A stretch of 64,000 nucleotides of DNA, taken from contig NMRB01000824.1 in NCBI GenBank assembly GCA_002633025.1, forward strand, positions 176,658 through 240,657. The letters are read 5' to 3'. Position 1 is the first letter of the stretch. Every line of letters starts with the position of its first letter. Positions 35,401 to 45,483 of the stretch are shown here, piece by piece. This DNA comes from Notospermus geniculatus (Eukaryota; Nemertea; Pilidiophora; Heteronemertea; Lineidae). A program made the position numbers and the translations under genes. The notes below the pieces were generated by a model. It did not search any database. It saw only the letters and a program-made list of their open reading frames with translations, and was not told where the DNA came from.

Positions 35401-37052
35401 GAAAATATGGTTTCTCGTTCCAGCAATAATCATGATTTTCCCCCGGGTTTCCACTCCCCGATCTGTAAAGGCCATGATTGGGTCGAAGGCAGAACTGAAG
35501 TGCACGGTTACTAATTTCAAAGGCCGCAGCGTGAGTAGATTTTGCCGCCCATTGAGGTTCAGAAATCCAAAATGGCGCTGCATTAATTTGAATATGTTAA
35601 TGACGTTCTCACACCGGTGCTGCCACCTGTAAAATAGCGACGTCACTCTGGGGAGTTGACAGTTGGCAGGGGTGAGGTGGGTTCCCTGCTTTCCTTTTTC
35701 CTTAGACCTCTGCCGTTCCCCATGAAAAACAAAATGTAAAAAAAAACATTGTTATGGGGCTGTTTGTGAGATCGTAACGTAACAAGTCGATGTTAAATCC
35801 AGGTGTGGACGGACAAGTTGTCTTCTCAACAGTAATGTCCCCACTACCATAATTACAGCTGCCACCTAGCTTATTTTAATGCGTTGTGGCGAATTGGTTG
35901 TAAAATGTGCGGGATAATTTGTGAAACCATGAACTTAAACCCATGAACGTAAACCCATGAGTTTCACCATGAACTTTCTGCTAGCTTTGTTAAAAAATGA
36001 TTCCAGGTTATGTGGTTGAAACGCCCGAAAAATGACCGGGTCTCCTCAGAAATGTTGTCTGTTGGCGACCGGATTTATTACCAAGGGTCCAACGGAAAAT
36101 ATAAGGTCAAGATCACGAACACTGACGAAAAGACCCAGGTGGTGACCATCACCATTAATGACGTCACGGGAAGTGATTTCCGGACATACGCATGCGTTGT
36201 GCAGGTTCTCGGAAAGGCGTTTGGTGATTACCCGACCTCTGAAGTGGTGTTCTCCCAAGGGGTGCCTGAGGGTACCACTGCCAAGCCCACGGTTGAACCC
36301 ACTACGCCACCGACTCAAGAGCCTACTTTGAAGCCCGTGGAACCAAGTTCGAAACCCATTGAGCCTAGTACGGAACCCATTGAGCCTAGTACGAAACCCA
36401 TTGAGCCTAGTACGAAACCCATTGAGCCTAGTACGAAACCCATTGAGCCTACGGAACCCCCTGCAAAGCCGGAGAAATGTGAGCACTTTTTATGGTTTGG
36501 GTGGGGCACGGAAGCGAAAAGAAAAACGCGACCGAATCAAAAAGGCCTGGGAACTGAATTCTGTAAATATACGGCCGGGTGTCCCCCTGTTGGGCAATTT
36601 TCTGGTTAGACATGGACACACTACCACAGCTGCTGCTTCGGTAGGCCTAACATTGCAATACAGTCCAGAGTGATCAAAATTTCGTTGCCGTTTTTCCCCA
36701 GGTGCGTCTGGAGTCGTGATGGCCATCCGTAACCATGGTAACATTACATGATCTGCCTAGTTGCCTAGCAACCGGCTTTCTTTCTAAGGTGTCCTTTCAT
36801 TCCCCTGCAGGTTACTGGAGGGCATTCGAAGACAGCCGCCTGCCGTCCGTAACAGCTCCAAATTACCAGAAGTTCCTCGGTATGGGATCGATGCTACTGT
36901 GTATGCAGCGCTGTCATCAGACACCGGGATGCAAATCTGTCAGTTATAACGCGAAGGAATGGGCGTGTTATGTGATGAAGCTCTCATCAGAAGGGGACAT
37001 GTCCAAGATCGGTTACCTAAAAAGTTACCTCTACGCGGAATACGTTTGTTGA
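32492..37052 (+). CDS. Secreted protein: two Ig domains, PIEPSTK stalk, PAN/apple domain
   Basis: Seven exons: 32492-32537, 33519-33622, 34106-34236, 34706-34836, 35424-35530, 36007-36478, 36811-37052; 410 aa in a single frame. Residues 1-16 form a signal peptide ('LGTFVSLFLFAYA'). Ig 1 has Cys in 'VTLTCTVSD', core 'VMWMK' and 'DVDDYYC'; Ig 2 has 'AELKCTVTN', 'VMWLK' and 'DFRTYACVV'. In both an intron falls right before the V-M-W. A Pro/Thr/Glu linker with five to six copies of PIEPSTK (about 272-310) follows, then a C-terminal PAN/apple module, 'CYWRAFEDSRLPSV' to 'YLYAEYVC', with six Cys including 'LCMQRCHQTPGCKSVSYN' and 'EWACYVM'. No membrane segment or GPI tail is seen, so it is secreted. 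I do not recognise a named orthologue; recognition or adhesion is inferred from domains. Confidence 0.83.
33092..33501. mobile_element. Long-TIR MITE abutting a splice acceptor
   Basis: Outer arms 'tcacggtgtacaatcaacct' and complement, continuing for about 90 bp ('ggagaaagttccggtca', 'gctgagattccaaatcac'), plus an internal second copy of the 'aaatcactataaatacca' segment. The right end lies 17 bases from exon 2 of the Ig-PAN gene. Confidence 0.85.
33920..34075. repeat. 39-bp minisatellite
   Basis: Four copies of a 39-bp unit containing 'caccaagttgaatttgtcc' in the intron just before exon 3 of the Ig-PAN gene. Being a multiple of three it makes open frames on both strands (13-aa repeat 'LGQGQIQLGGQQL' on minus); no start or splice evidence supports translation. 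Confidence 0.85.
35156..35314. mobile_element. GCTCCAC MITE, copy 1
   Basis: Left 'gctccacgtcagttt' to 'gcgagttggttctcaatggg' is mirrored by 'cccatagagagccaactagc' to 'ctctcgtgtggagc'. In intron 4 of the Ig-PAN gene. A second copy, interrupted by another element, is at 49850-50172. Confidence 0.8.
36343..36450 (+). repeat. 21-bp coding tandem repeat (PIEPSTK)
   Basis: Five near-identical 21-bp units within exon 6 of the Ig-PAN gene. They encode a Thr/Ser/Pro stalk likely to be O-glycosylated. Copy number is likely to vary among alleles. Confidence 0.9.
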
Positions 37053-37109
37053 ACATTCGTGGGTAGCTCAAAGTGTCCCATGCCAATTCTCTGACGCAAA
37101 GATCTTGAT

Positions 37110-37115
37110 AATAAA
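37110..37115 (+). terminator. AATAAA signal, Ig-PAN gene
   Basis: Hexamer in 'gataataaag' 58 bases after the stop. Confidence 0.7.
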
Positions 37116-37635
37116 GAAATAAACTGGCGTTTTTCGAGTTTTATATTTTGAATGCGGTACACTTTGGATATGGAAATGATTGTTCCTGCGTCCGACGTAA
37201 AGCCCGAATCCTGACATGCCAGGCCACCTACGCAAGTGTCCAGTGCCAGTGATCCAGTACTCCCATAGGGGAGAATGAACTCCCATGGGCAAAAATCTGC
37301 CGACCAATTGCCCGGTAGTTGGGAAGCCCATCATCCCACAGCGGTGATCTTTACCTTTCTTTCTCCATCCAGTCACATGCGGCTTGTTGATGTTCCCTTG
37401 TGCGAAAATGTTGAGAAGTCTAGGTCTAGTGCTCTTAGTTAAGTTGCTATCTCCTGGCATTGGCGATGTTTCCATCCCTGAGAGTTCCTGCGCACGCCGC
37501 CCCCCGCCGAATCCGGCGCTGGTGCCGGACGCACGACCCAGGAAGGTTGCACATGTACCTCATATCTTGGACCTCACCACGGTCTCTTGTGCTGTCAGTT
37601 GTAAGTGGGCCACGGCCCCTATCAGCACATCATTT

Positions 37636-37925
37636 ATAGCCACGGTGGTGTAGTGGTTCGGGCCTCCGACTAGCGGTCAGAGGACCCCGGGTTCGAATCC
37701 CCGCTGCTGGCGTGAGACTTTGGGCAGGTCTCTTTGCCTTACTGGCCTCTCTCCACCCAGGTGTATAAATGGGTACCGGTCGGAAATGGTCAGATTGTAG
37801 CGCTGAATGAGCAGCTCATCTGAGTTCTACTGAAAGGTTTCAGGATAGACTGGGGTTAAAGTGTGAAGTCGGATGAGAACCTCTGCCGTTGTTGATATCA
37901 GACTATAAACCCAAACTTCAACTTT
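37636..37925 (+). mobile_element. tRNA-derived SINE
   Basis: The first 74 bases resemble a tRNA with A box 'tggtgtagtggttcg', anticodon loop reading AGC (tRNA-Ala-like) and B box 'gggttcgaatcc'. They are followed by a body with 'ctctccacccaggtgtataa' and 'gggtacc', then an A/T-rich tail. The continuing body and imperfect cloverleaf make it a SINE rather than a functional tRNA gene. Confidence 0.85.
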
Positions 37926-38280
37926 TTATACAGTAGGCCTAGTCCGTTCTCGTCCTGATTCGTCCTCTAATTTAACATGTAAGAAAATTTCGTAACAAGC
38001 TTTGTTTATTCTTGGATAACAACATAAAACAACAACAGAACAGGAGGTAAAACTGGAATAAATATACATGTACATGACGTTGTAGGTATAAATCACAATA
38101 TCTCAAAACTTGTTGCGTAAAAACTATCGGTAGAGAATCTTGGCCTTGGATGTACAGTCGCTCCTCCAAGTGAGAGTATTCTGGCAGGAGTTGGCGTTCA
38201 ATGGGAAACGCAGGTGTGAAGGGAAAGAATGTCCTAAGAAAAACTGTCCTGGGAACAAAAGATCCTATTGTTACATTCTA

Positions 38281-38498
38281 ATACTAGTGTCCCACTGGCG
38301 ACTTTTTCCCACGACAAGGGGCGAATCTGAAGTCTGCGACATTCCCTCGACAAGCTGCGATATTTAGCATTAATATGTTTCGCATTGGATCATGGAGCCA
38401 GAGAATCACTGCGAACACAGACGACAGTCTACGAAGAGCTACGATTTTTTTATTCGTCCCTTGTCGCAGGCCAAAATTCGCCAGTGGGACACTAGTAT
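38281..38498. mobile_element. MITE with ATACTAGTGTCCCACTGGCG ends
   Basis: Left ATACTAGTGTCCCACTGGCG and right CGCCAGTGGGACACTAGTAT are exact complements; 218 bp, in the 3' region of the KY gene. Confidence 0.92.
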
Positions 38499-38813
38499 AA
38501 TCTCTGGCGATTGGTTTCTATAGCCATGCCGCTTATTCCGTCATTCAACAATAGAAGTGGACACTTTTTACACGGGGGACACTCTTTACTGCTACACCGG
38601 GCTTGCGCCTTGGCCAGTGACACGAACAAATGTCCACAGTATTTTGTCCCCTATGCTTCTCTCGGTGGCTATTGCTAATGGTTTTCAAGTCTAGTATCCG
38701 TTGTCAATTCTCTCCAACGTGAAAATCTCGGTCATTCTGACGTCATCTCCGTCAGAACTTCGTGACTACTCGGAACTTTACCTCCGAGAGCTCCGAGCTA
38801 TACCGAACTCTGC

Positions 38814-41800
38814 CTACCCACTCTCCACCAACATCCCAACCAACTGCTTCGTTGGGCTCCCATTCTTCCAGATCATGAACGAATATAAGCCTGGTGACGT
38901 CATCTTGATGTTATACGTCATCACATATTTTCCGTCTTCATTCTTGACGTCACAGTCGATGTAATCTTGCTTGTTACCCTTCGATTTCAGAATTGCAAAT
39001 GAGTCCAAGTTCGAATTTGCGACGAATTTGACCTCGTGTTGCAGTTTGGACGTCTTAATGTGGTATTTCATGTTTGGGTCCAGTGGGTTGAGCCCGTTTT
39101 CAGCTGCTGTGGGAAGCGGCCCTATAATCTCGTGTAGGGTTGGAAACAGCTCACCCTGGAAAGGGTCCTCATTCTCGATCATGTAGTGGGCTAAGGGTTC
39201 CAAAGATGTGCCCTTCCCCTTACGGTACAGCCCTAAAGAGTAGTTCCCGGTTTTTGGGAGCTTCAACATGACTGTCAGGATGTCACCGTCCAGGACGCCG
39301 CAGGAGCGCTCATTAGGAAGCTGGTTGCCTCTGGCGTCTTCTAAGATGGGCCAGAAAGTCACGCCTGACGGTACTTTAAACTTGATGTTGCATTTTCCAC
39401 CCTTTTCGGCCCTTTTAATGGAGGATTCCCCGCTCAGGTCCTTCAAGCCGAGGGAGATAAAGTCTTTATTAGGTCCATGCACGTTCTGACTCTTGCAGTA
39501 GGGTGGAAGTTCACTGGATAATGGCGAGGTACAGTTGAGAAGAAAATTCCCCAGCATGCTAAGGGAGGACGACCCCGTTTGTTTAATATCACCGAATAGA
39601 ATGAGAGCGTGTTCCCCCGGCTGGTACATCCTAAGGTGACATATTATTTTGTTCTTTGACCGCTCCAGGTAAACCTGTTCGTCAAGCATGGCATTATCGC
39701 TGAGACGATAAAACCGTGCGCTCAGCGAGATTGGGTCCGAATTTGGCATCGTGATGGTGACCGCTTCCTTGCCTTTGGCAACAATCATCGGGCTTTTTGG
39801 ACTCTCTAACTGAAAACCCAGGTTGTCAGCATCAGGTTCGATCCCTGCGCGTTCGCAGAAGTCGGGATGGTAACTCTTCGGGTTGCCCTCACCGCGGCAG
39901 ATGACTTTGTATGACGCGATAGAAAGTGACCGCTCGGCAAGTTCCGGTTCGGCGTCTAGCAGGTTGGCGCCAATTTGTACAATGAACGCCGCCTTCCCGT
40001 ATGGTAGACGAACCCGTACTTTATATTTATCACCCTCTCGATATCTCAATGTCATTTTGTCGATCTTGAGCCAAGCGTTGCCACGCAACGTCTCCATGTT
40101 GACGTAATGTTGTAGTTTGAATTTTGATGTGAATTCTATGTTGACCTCGCTTTCGTTGATCTCAATCAGGCCGGCCTTGTGAGAAGTCAAGGTCACGCCA
40201 AGGTCTCTTGTCACAATGCTCTTGTGCGGCCGTTCCAGCCAGTCTTTGAAGTTCTTGTTAGGACTCTTGAGGAGCTGAAATAATAGAACCATTATCATAG
40301 TCACTTGAATGGTTTCTGTTTTGGCCGCTAGATGTCGAGAGTTTATCCCCCAAAGAAAGTTCCTAGAAAAGGCCGGTCCTTCAACTGATTTTATAACATC
40401 CCGATTGCTCCATGGTGGTAACCTCTTAAGTGTGTTTCTTGGCTCATAAAACCTGTGTGTTCACACCATAATCAGCATTCTAGGGTTAATAGTAAGGGAG
40501 TTATAACTATTTATTTATTTATTTATTTCAGTTATTTATTGGCAGCCATCTTCGACGCCATCTTGGATTTGACAATTTGCGGTAGTCTGATGGTGGCTGG
40601 GTGGTGATTTTTCATACACCAAACTTGGGAGATTTTTACAGATAACGTTGCGATAGTCCGCGGATTCTATATCCAAAAAAAAACAGCACGAAAACGACAC
40701 ACAGTATACAATAAATCGGAAAGTCGTCTCCGAATAGTTCGCAAATATTCGACCCCAATCGGGGTCTTCCTCAGGCGCTATGTAGCAGAGATCCCAGAGG
40801 TGATTTATTGCGGATTCTATGGTAGACCTTAGGGGTCTTCAGCAATAAAAATTTGCAGACAGCTGTAACTGTTCTGGGCAGCCACCGATACCCATGGCTA
40901 GAAAGTTCGGGTAGGCCTACCGTGCACTAACCTGTTTGTCATAAAGACTTTCACCGTTGTCTCCCATGGGCCAGTGTTCCTCGAAGAAGGCCTCTGGATC
41001 AGACAGAAAGAAGCTCTCGTCCCACTCTCTATTGTAGACCTTTTTGCCGCCGCTGGAACCTGTAATGGAAGGATGGGATAAGGTCAGGTTGTCGAGGTGT
41101 TATCGCTGTTTGCGATGCACAAGTACGCAAAACGGGCAAATCGAACTAACACTTACTGGTCTTCCCCGCCGCCCATGTCGGATCGCACAGGAACTTCTGT
41201 TTGTTGATTGTGACCATGACCCAGGCGTGGTCACTATGGGTCGGCAGACCATTCGATATCTTAAATTCCTCCGTGTCCCCCACCTTGTAACTTCCACCCT
41301 TGGTGCATCCAGCCACTTTTTCCATGACGACGTCGGCGTGGCTGAAATAGGAGACTGACGCCTTCCATTCTATCGTCATAAATGGCTTCTTATTCCTGTC
41401 TATAACACACTAGTATGTCGGTGTCCCTACTGCTCGGTGCTCCCCGAACTCTTTGGGGAACACTTGAAAACAGATTGATACGTCTGCATGTGTCCCCTGT
41501 TGTCAAGTCTGCGTGTATTGCGTGTATGTCCCCTATAGACAAGTCCGCGTCCCCTACTTGACACGTCTGTGGGCGTGTCCCCTGTTGACATGTCTGCGTC
41601 CCACGTCTGTGTCCCCTTTTGTCACCTCTGTGTGTGTCCCCTATTGCCATGCGTCTGTGCGTGTGTTCCCTATCGACATGTCCGTGTCCCCTATTAAGAC
41701 ATCTGTGTGTATGTCCCCTATTGACAGGTCTGTGTGTCCCCTATTGACAGGTCTGTGTGTGCCTCCCCTATTGACACGTCACTGTGTGTGTCCCCTATTG

Positions 41801-43015
41801 ACAAGTCTGTGCGCATGTGTCCCCTGTTGACACGTCCGTGTCCCCTGTTGACACATGTGTGTATGTCCCCTATTGACAGGTCTGTGTGTGTCTCCCCTAT
41901 TGTCACGTCACTGTGTGTTTCCCCTATTGTCAATCTCTCTGTGTGTCCCTATTGACACGTCTGCGTGTGTCGGTCCCCTATTGTCACGTTTGTGTCCCCT
42001 TTTTGATACAACAGTGTGTGACAGAGTAATGCCGCATTAATGGCAAGAGAAGTGTACGGCGGTAACATGTTTATCTCATCCATACCTGCAAAGTTCTTTC
42101 ACTACCCCACTGTAGCCCTCACATATCGCCTTCCCACTTGCCAGGCAGTCTTCAACTTTATATACCCCAGGTCGCCCTGGAATGGAGAGGAACGTTAAAA
42201 ATGTAGGAAGTCAAAATTTTTGACTGTCTCGGTGGAGTTAGTACTGACAAATGAAGAACGTTTGAAATGGAGTGAATTGTAACCTACCAGTATTTAGAAA
42301 TTCGACGTCGTAGTCTATGTGTGATGCGACCCATCGAAATACCGCCCTGAATCTCTCCAGTTCCGTCTTGCACGGGGCTATCAAATATTTCACCAACTCG
42401 GCAGGTTTGGTCCGGATATTTTCTGGGGCCTGGAGACGAAAATTCGATACTTTAATTTTCTGCTTTTGACGTAGATTTCGGGAGCCAGTTTCCACAACAG
42501 CAATATTCGTGTAAACTGCTGGGCAAGAACGGGAGACGGGCGAAATCTTAACAGTGAGTTCCGCCCTTTTGTGAATGTCCTCGAGTAAATTCTGCACGGA
42601 ATCGAGGGGTAGCCGGTTACTGTTACAGGTGTGAAAGGCAAGAATGGTACAGTACATGTAGTCCCTCTTTGGGAATGGTCTGGGATTGCCCTGCTGGATA
42701 AAGCCCACCTATCGCGGGCTACAACATGACCCTCTTCGCCGTCAGCAACTCGGGCCATTTGTCCTCCCGACCAGTGCGAGGGAATCGGTTGTTTCAAGAT
42801 GACATAGGCCTACCTACCGATATTGCTCTCTGATCGATCTCCTTGAAGACCCCAAGGTCAGGAATCAACTTCTTCTTTCCCTGCCAAACCAGGTCATTCT
42901 CGGTGATAACACGAAGGCGTGGACGCTTCGGCGTTGGCTCATCGGACCTCTGCGGCTGTGGCCTCGTCGGTTTTGTCTTGGAGGGTTCAACGGCGGAGGA
43001 AGCCGAGCATCCCAT
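38814..43015 (-). CDS. KY (kyphoscoliosis peptidase)-type transglutaminase-like protein
   Basis: Six coding exons: 43015-42818, 42429-42288, 42176-42086, 41395-41157, 41059-40932, 40274-38814; 752 aa with matching phases. The N-terminus 'MGCSAS' fits N-myristoylation and palmitoylation. A basic/Pro linker leads to the transglutaminase-like core: 'FRAVFRWVASHIDYD', catalytic Cys in 'AICEGYSG', His in 'SDHAWVMV', Asp in 'FLCDPTWAAG'. The triad therefore looks intact. The single 487-codon last exon holds the beta-sandwich repeats typical of KY proteins. Vertebrate KY acts at muscle Z-discs with filamin C; invertebrates have several KY-like proteins of unknown substrate. The Met was chosen because a splice acceptor lies 18 bases upstream, leaving a 5' UTR exon further out. 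A minisatellite fills an intron. Confidence 0.88.
40501..40530. repeat. (ATTT)n microsatellite
   Basis: Run of 'atttatttattt' in the last intron of the KY gene. Confidence 0.8.
40660..40820. mobile_element. Penelope-like / hammerhead-like fragment, copy A
   Basis: A 139-bp insert (40671-40809) between direct repeats GCGGATTCTAT (40660-40670, 40810-40820). On the minus strand it reads 'cgcctgaggaagacccc' then 'ggggtcgaat', shared with the insert at 55588-55802. Lies in the last KY intron. Confidence 0.75.
41470..42015. repeat. Minisatellite 'gtgtcccctattgacacgtct'
   Basis: About 20 irregular copies of a 25-30 bp unit fill the KY intron between the catalytic-Cys exon and the His/Asp exon. The repeat creates false open frames on both strands (41513-41830 plus, 41718-41933 minus). 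Confidence 0.92.
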
Positions 43016-43288
43016 CTTTTTTGCTTCAGAAACCTGAAAACGCGCCGTAGTAGTTTGATTCGTTGCCCCTATTTCCGCTACCCCAAAGCTCCTCTGCCGA
43101 GCGCACGCGCTTCGAAAGGCGAGGCAAGGTTTCACGGTATGTTCCCATGGCTACTCGACCACTGGTTTCATCATTTTGGGACATACATGTATTTTGCAAG
43201 TTTGAACACATTCTTTGTAATTATCAGCTCGCTTCAAATTCCAAGATGGCGGGTGTGGCAGCCATATTGAGAAGTTTCATTGTGCGCT

Positions 43289-43515
43289 GTCCATCCCACA
43301 GGGACTTGAGGCATGCATTGCAGGGGTGGTGGGCGTGTTACAGAGGTCCAATAACAAACCCCCGAGTAATGCCCTGGTATACTGACGTATACCTAGTAGA
43401 AATTCTACTAGGTATACGTCAGTATACCAGGGCATTACTCGGGGGTTTGTTATTGGACCTCTGTAACACGCCCACCACCCCTGCAATGCATGCCTCAAGT
43501 CCCTGTGGTCCATCC
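43289..43515. mobile_element. hAT-like MITE forming a perfect 211-bp palindrome
   Basis: Element 43297-43507, ends CACAGGGACTTG and CAAGTCCCTGTG, consists of two identical inverted arms of 105 bp around a single central base (43402). It is flanked by the 8-bp direct repeat GTCCATCC (43289-43296, 43508-43515). The 8-bp duplication and CACAGGG ends match hAT transposons. Both strands carry the same spurious open frame. Confidence 0.95.
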
Positions 43516-44061
43516 AAGGCACGTAATCCAGGATACTTGTTGCCACTGTCTTGCCAACAGGCATGACAGATAAAATGGAGGCCTACATGTGACAAGGGAC
43601 ACACGCCACGTTCTGCGTTGCTCTTGTTTTATTTCAGAACCCGATACTGCCCCCGACGCCATCTATCCGTAGAGAAGGGGAGATACCCTCACAGTTTGAC
43701 CTCATTGCAACCAGTGGTTCGTGGCGATGACGTCACGTCGGGGAGAGCAGACTCAGAACCCATGGGACCTCAGAATTCTTTGAAAATACTCACATTGATG
43801 TGAATATCCTCATGGTTCTTGTGGTGCAGTCATGATTCCCAACAAGCTGGGACCGGTCAGTGGACTTGTCGACCACGCCATGCATGTGCATGGACTGTTT
43901 ATTGATTCCTTATCAGTGTTGTCACAACAAATGAGGTTACTCATGGCGATACCCTATTGGACAGTCTTTCAAGTCCTGTTGCCAAGTACCATGAAGGTGT
44001 TGAACGCAGCCCGTGAAGCTTGCATAGTTACCATGCTCGTGTAATGATGGGCGCGTTAACA

Positions 44062-45240
44062 TACAGTGGTGTGAATTAATATTCGAACAGAGGGAATTCA
44101 GCTTTTCATTAAAGGCAAAATTTATCCAATATCTATATCAAAAGTATTTGAAGTCAGTCCTAGAATGCACTCCTCTAGTCTGATATGTTTTCGCTGAATT
44201 CAGATACTGCACATAGGCGGATCTAGGGGGGGTGTTCAGGGGGTTCGATACCCCCCTTGGCGGCCGCGGTGACCATTTTTTAAAACTGCATTTCTGGTTT
44301 AACGAAGTGTTCGGAGCATACAAAAGTGTTCCCATGGCATTGATAGCATCCAATCGAAGGTCTAGGTAATCCCGACCCCACACTCTCCAGGTGCCACGAC
44401 GTAACCAGAGCCAGGGCGCCTCCAGGAGGTCGGCGGTGTGAACGACCTCACCCCCCCCCCCCCTTTGGCGAACAATGCCCTCGCATTCAAGGCAATGCGT
44501 TGAGGAGGACAGGGCCGATTGCTGAATGACCAATAGTGCACAACTATTCTACCCCCTTTGTAACCACCCTCAGTGCCTTCCGCATGAAATGAGTCATTGC
44601 AACCATAGGTCAATGATTTCTGGCTTATTTGACATAGGCTAAAAACACTGAATTCTCACAGGAAATCTCACAGGAAAAGGCCCCAGAACGCAACTCAGAG
44701 CATCTAGATTTTCAAATTTTCCTGGGGGAGGCCCCCCAGACCCCCCGTCGGGCCAAGGACCTTCGGCCCGTGCGAACGCGCTTTGACTCTTTAACATGAG
44801 TAGCAGCCCCCGTAAGTGGCTTCGGATACGAACCCTAATCATTTTTTTCCATTGCGTTTTCCTGCATCATGTACTTATCGTTCCATTTTTCGGTGCTGAA
44901 CCCCCCCGTTGCCAAAATCCTAGATCCGCCCCTGCTGCATATCACGAGAATGGCGAAAATATCGAAATTTGACATTTCTTGAGATTTGCTGTTCCTGCCA
45001 GCGTTTGGAAACAGATGTTGATATTCATACACCTGTGATTCAAGTTTGATGTCTTTGATATTTTCGAATATGTCAAATTTCGATATTTCACCACTCTCAT
45101 GATAGCCAGCATCTGAATTCAGCGAAAACATATCAGACTAGAGGAGTGCATATCTAGGACTGACTTCAAATACTTTTGATATAGATATTGGAATACCGAA
45201 ATGACAAATTTTGCTGAATTCCCTCTGTCACACCACTGTA
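44062..45240. mobile_element. 1.18-kb TIR element, TACAGTGGTGTGA ends, with a nested element
   Basis: Left TA-CAGTGGTGTGA and right TCACACCACTG-TA, with inverted arms of about 160 bp ('gaattcagcgaaaacatatc', 'gaggagtgca'). The CAGTG end and flanking TA suit Tc1/mariner-type elements. Within it, 'ggcggatctagg' (about 44217) and 'cctagatccgcccctg' (about 44922) bound a second element of about 710 bp. No transposase frame is seen. Confidence 0.85.
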
Positions 45241-45331
45241 AATGACATTGGTTCCAGATCTCACCGCTAGGGCTTGATTGATCCAGACAAAGTTCCTGTG
45301 TGACGTGTCACAGTGTTCTCATTTCTCGGTG

Positions 45332-45483
45332 TTCCCCCTCAATAGAGAGTTTTCGCTAAGCCCCCGAAACGCCAACGCGAACGCCAAACCCATTGTTCGA
45401 TGTCACGAAGAGAGCACCGAACAAAAGGATAGACGTTCGAGTTGGCGTTTCGGGGCCTTTGCGAAAACTCCCTATTATTTGGG
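45332..45483. mobile_element. MITE with GAGTTTTCGCAAAGCCCCCG ends, copy 1
   Basis: Left 'agagttttcgctaagccccc' and right 'ggggcctttgcgaaaactcc', with outer 'tcccc...aata'. A second copy is at 61160-61304 with its central part inverted. Confidence 0.8.

Noticed and set aside
36046-36486. 146-codon minus-strand frame with 'RLNGFRT' repeats
   Set aside because: Antisense shadow of the PIEPSTK repeat exon of the Ig-PAN gene.
36479-36609. Continuation of the Ig-PAN exon 6 reading frame to a stop at 36609
   Set aside because: A good donor (gtgagc) at 36479 joins in frame to the PAN exon, supplying the first Cys of the domain; the extension has no domain similarity.
37636-37710. Functional tRNA-Ala gene
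   Set aside because: Stem mismatches and a contiguous SINE body with downstream tail indicate a tRNA-derived SINE.
41513-41933. Repeat array resembling a CRISPR locus
   Set aside because: Units are irregular with no unique spacers of uniform length, and the genome is animal; it is a minisatellite.
42430-42708. Extension of the KY exon at 42288-42429 upstream to a Met at 42708
   Set aside because: An acceptor at 42430 joins in phase to the exon with MGCSAS, and 'IDQRAIS' followed by 'APENIRTKPAELVKYL' fits the family; the extension does not.
43063-43566. 167-codon plus and 95-codon minus frames with the same protein sequence
   Set aside because: Both come from the perfect palindrome at 43297-43507, so identical peptides on both strands are expected by symmetry.
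44138-44533. 131-codon minus-strand frame in the TIR element as a transposase
   Set aside because: No DDE-type or other transposase motif; the sequence is a repeat with poly-C tract.
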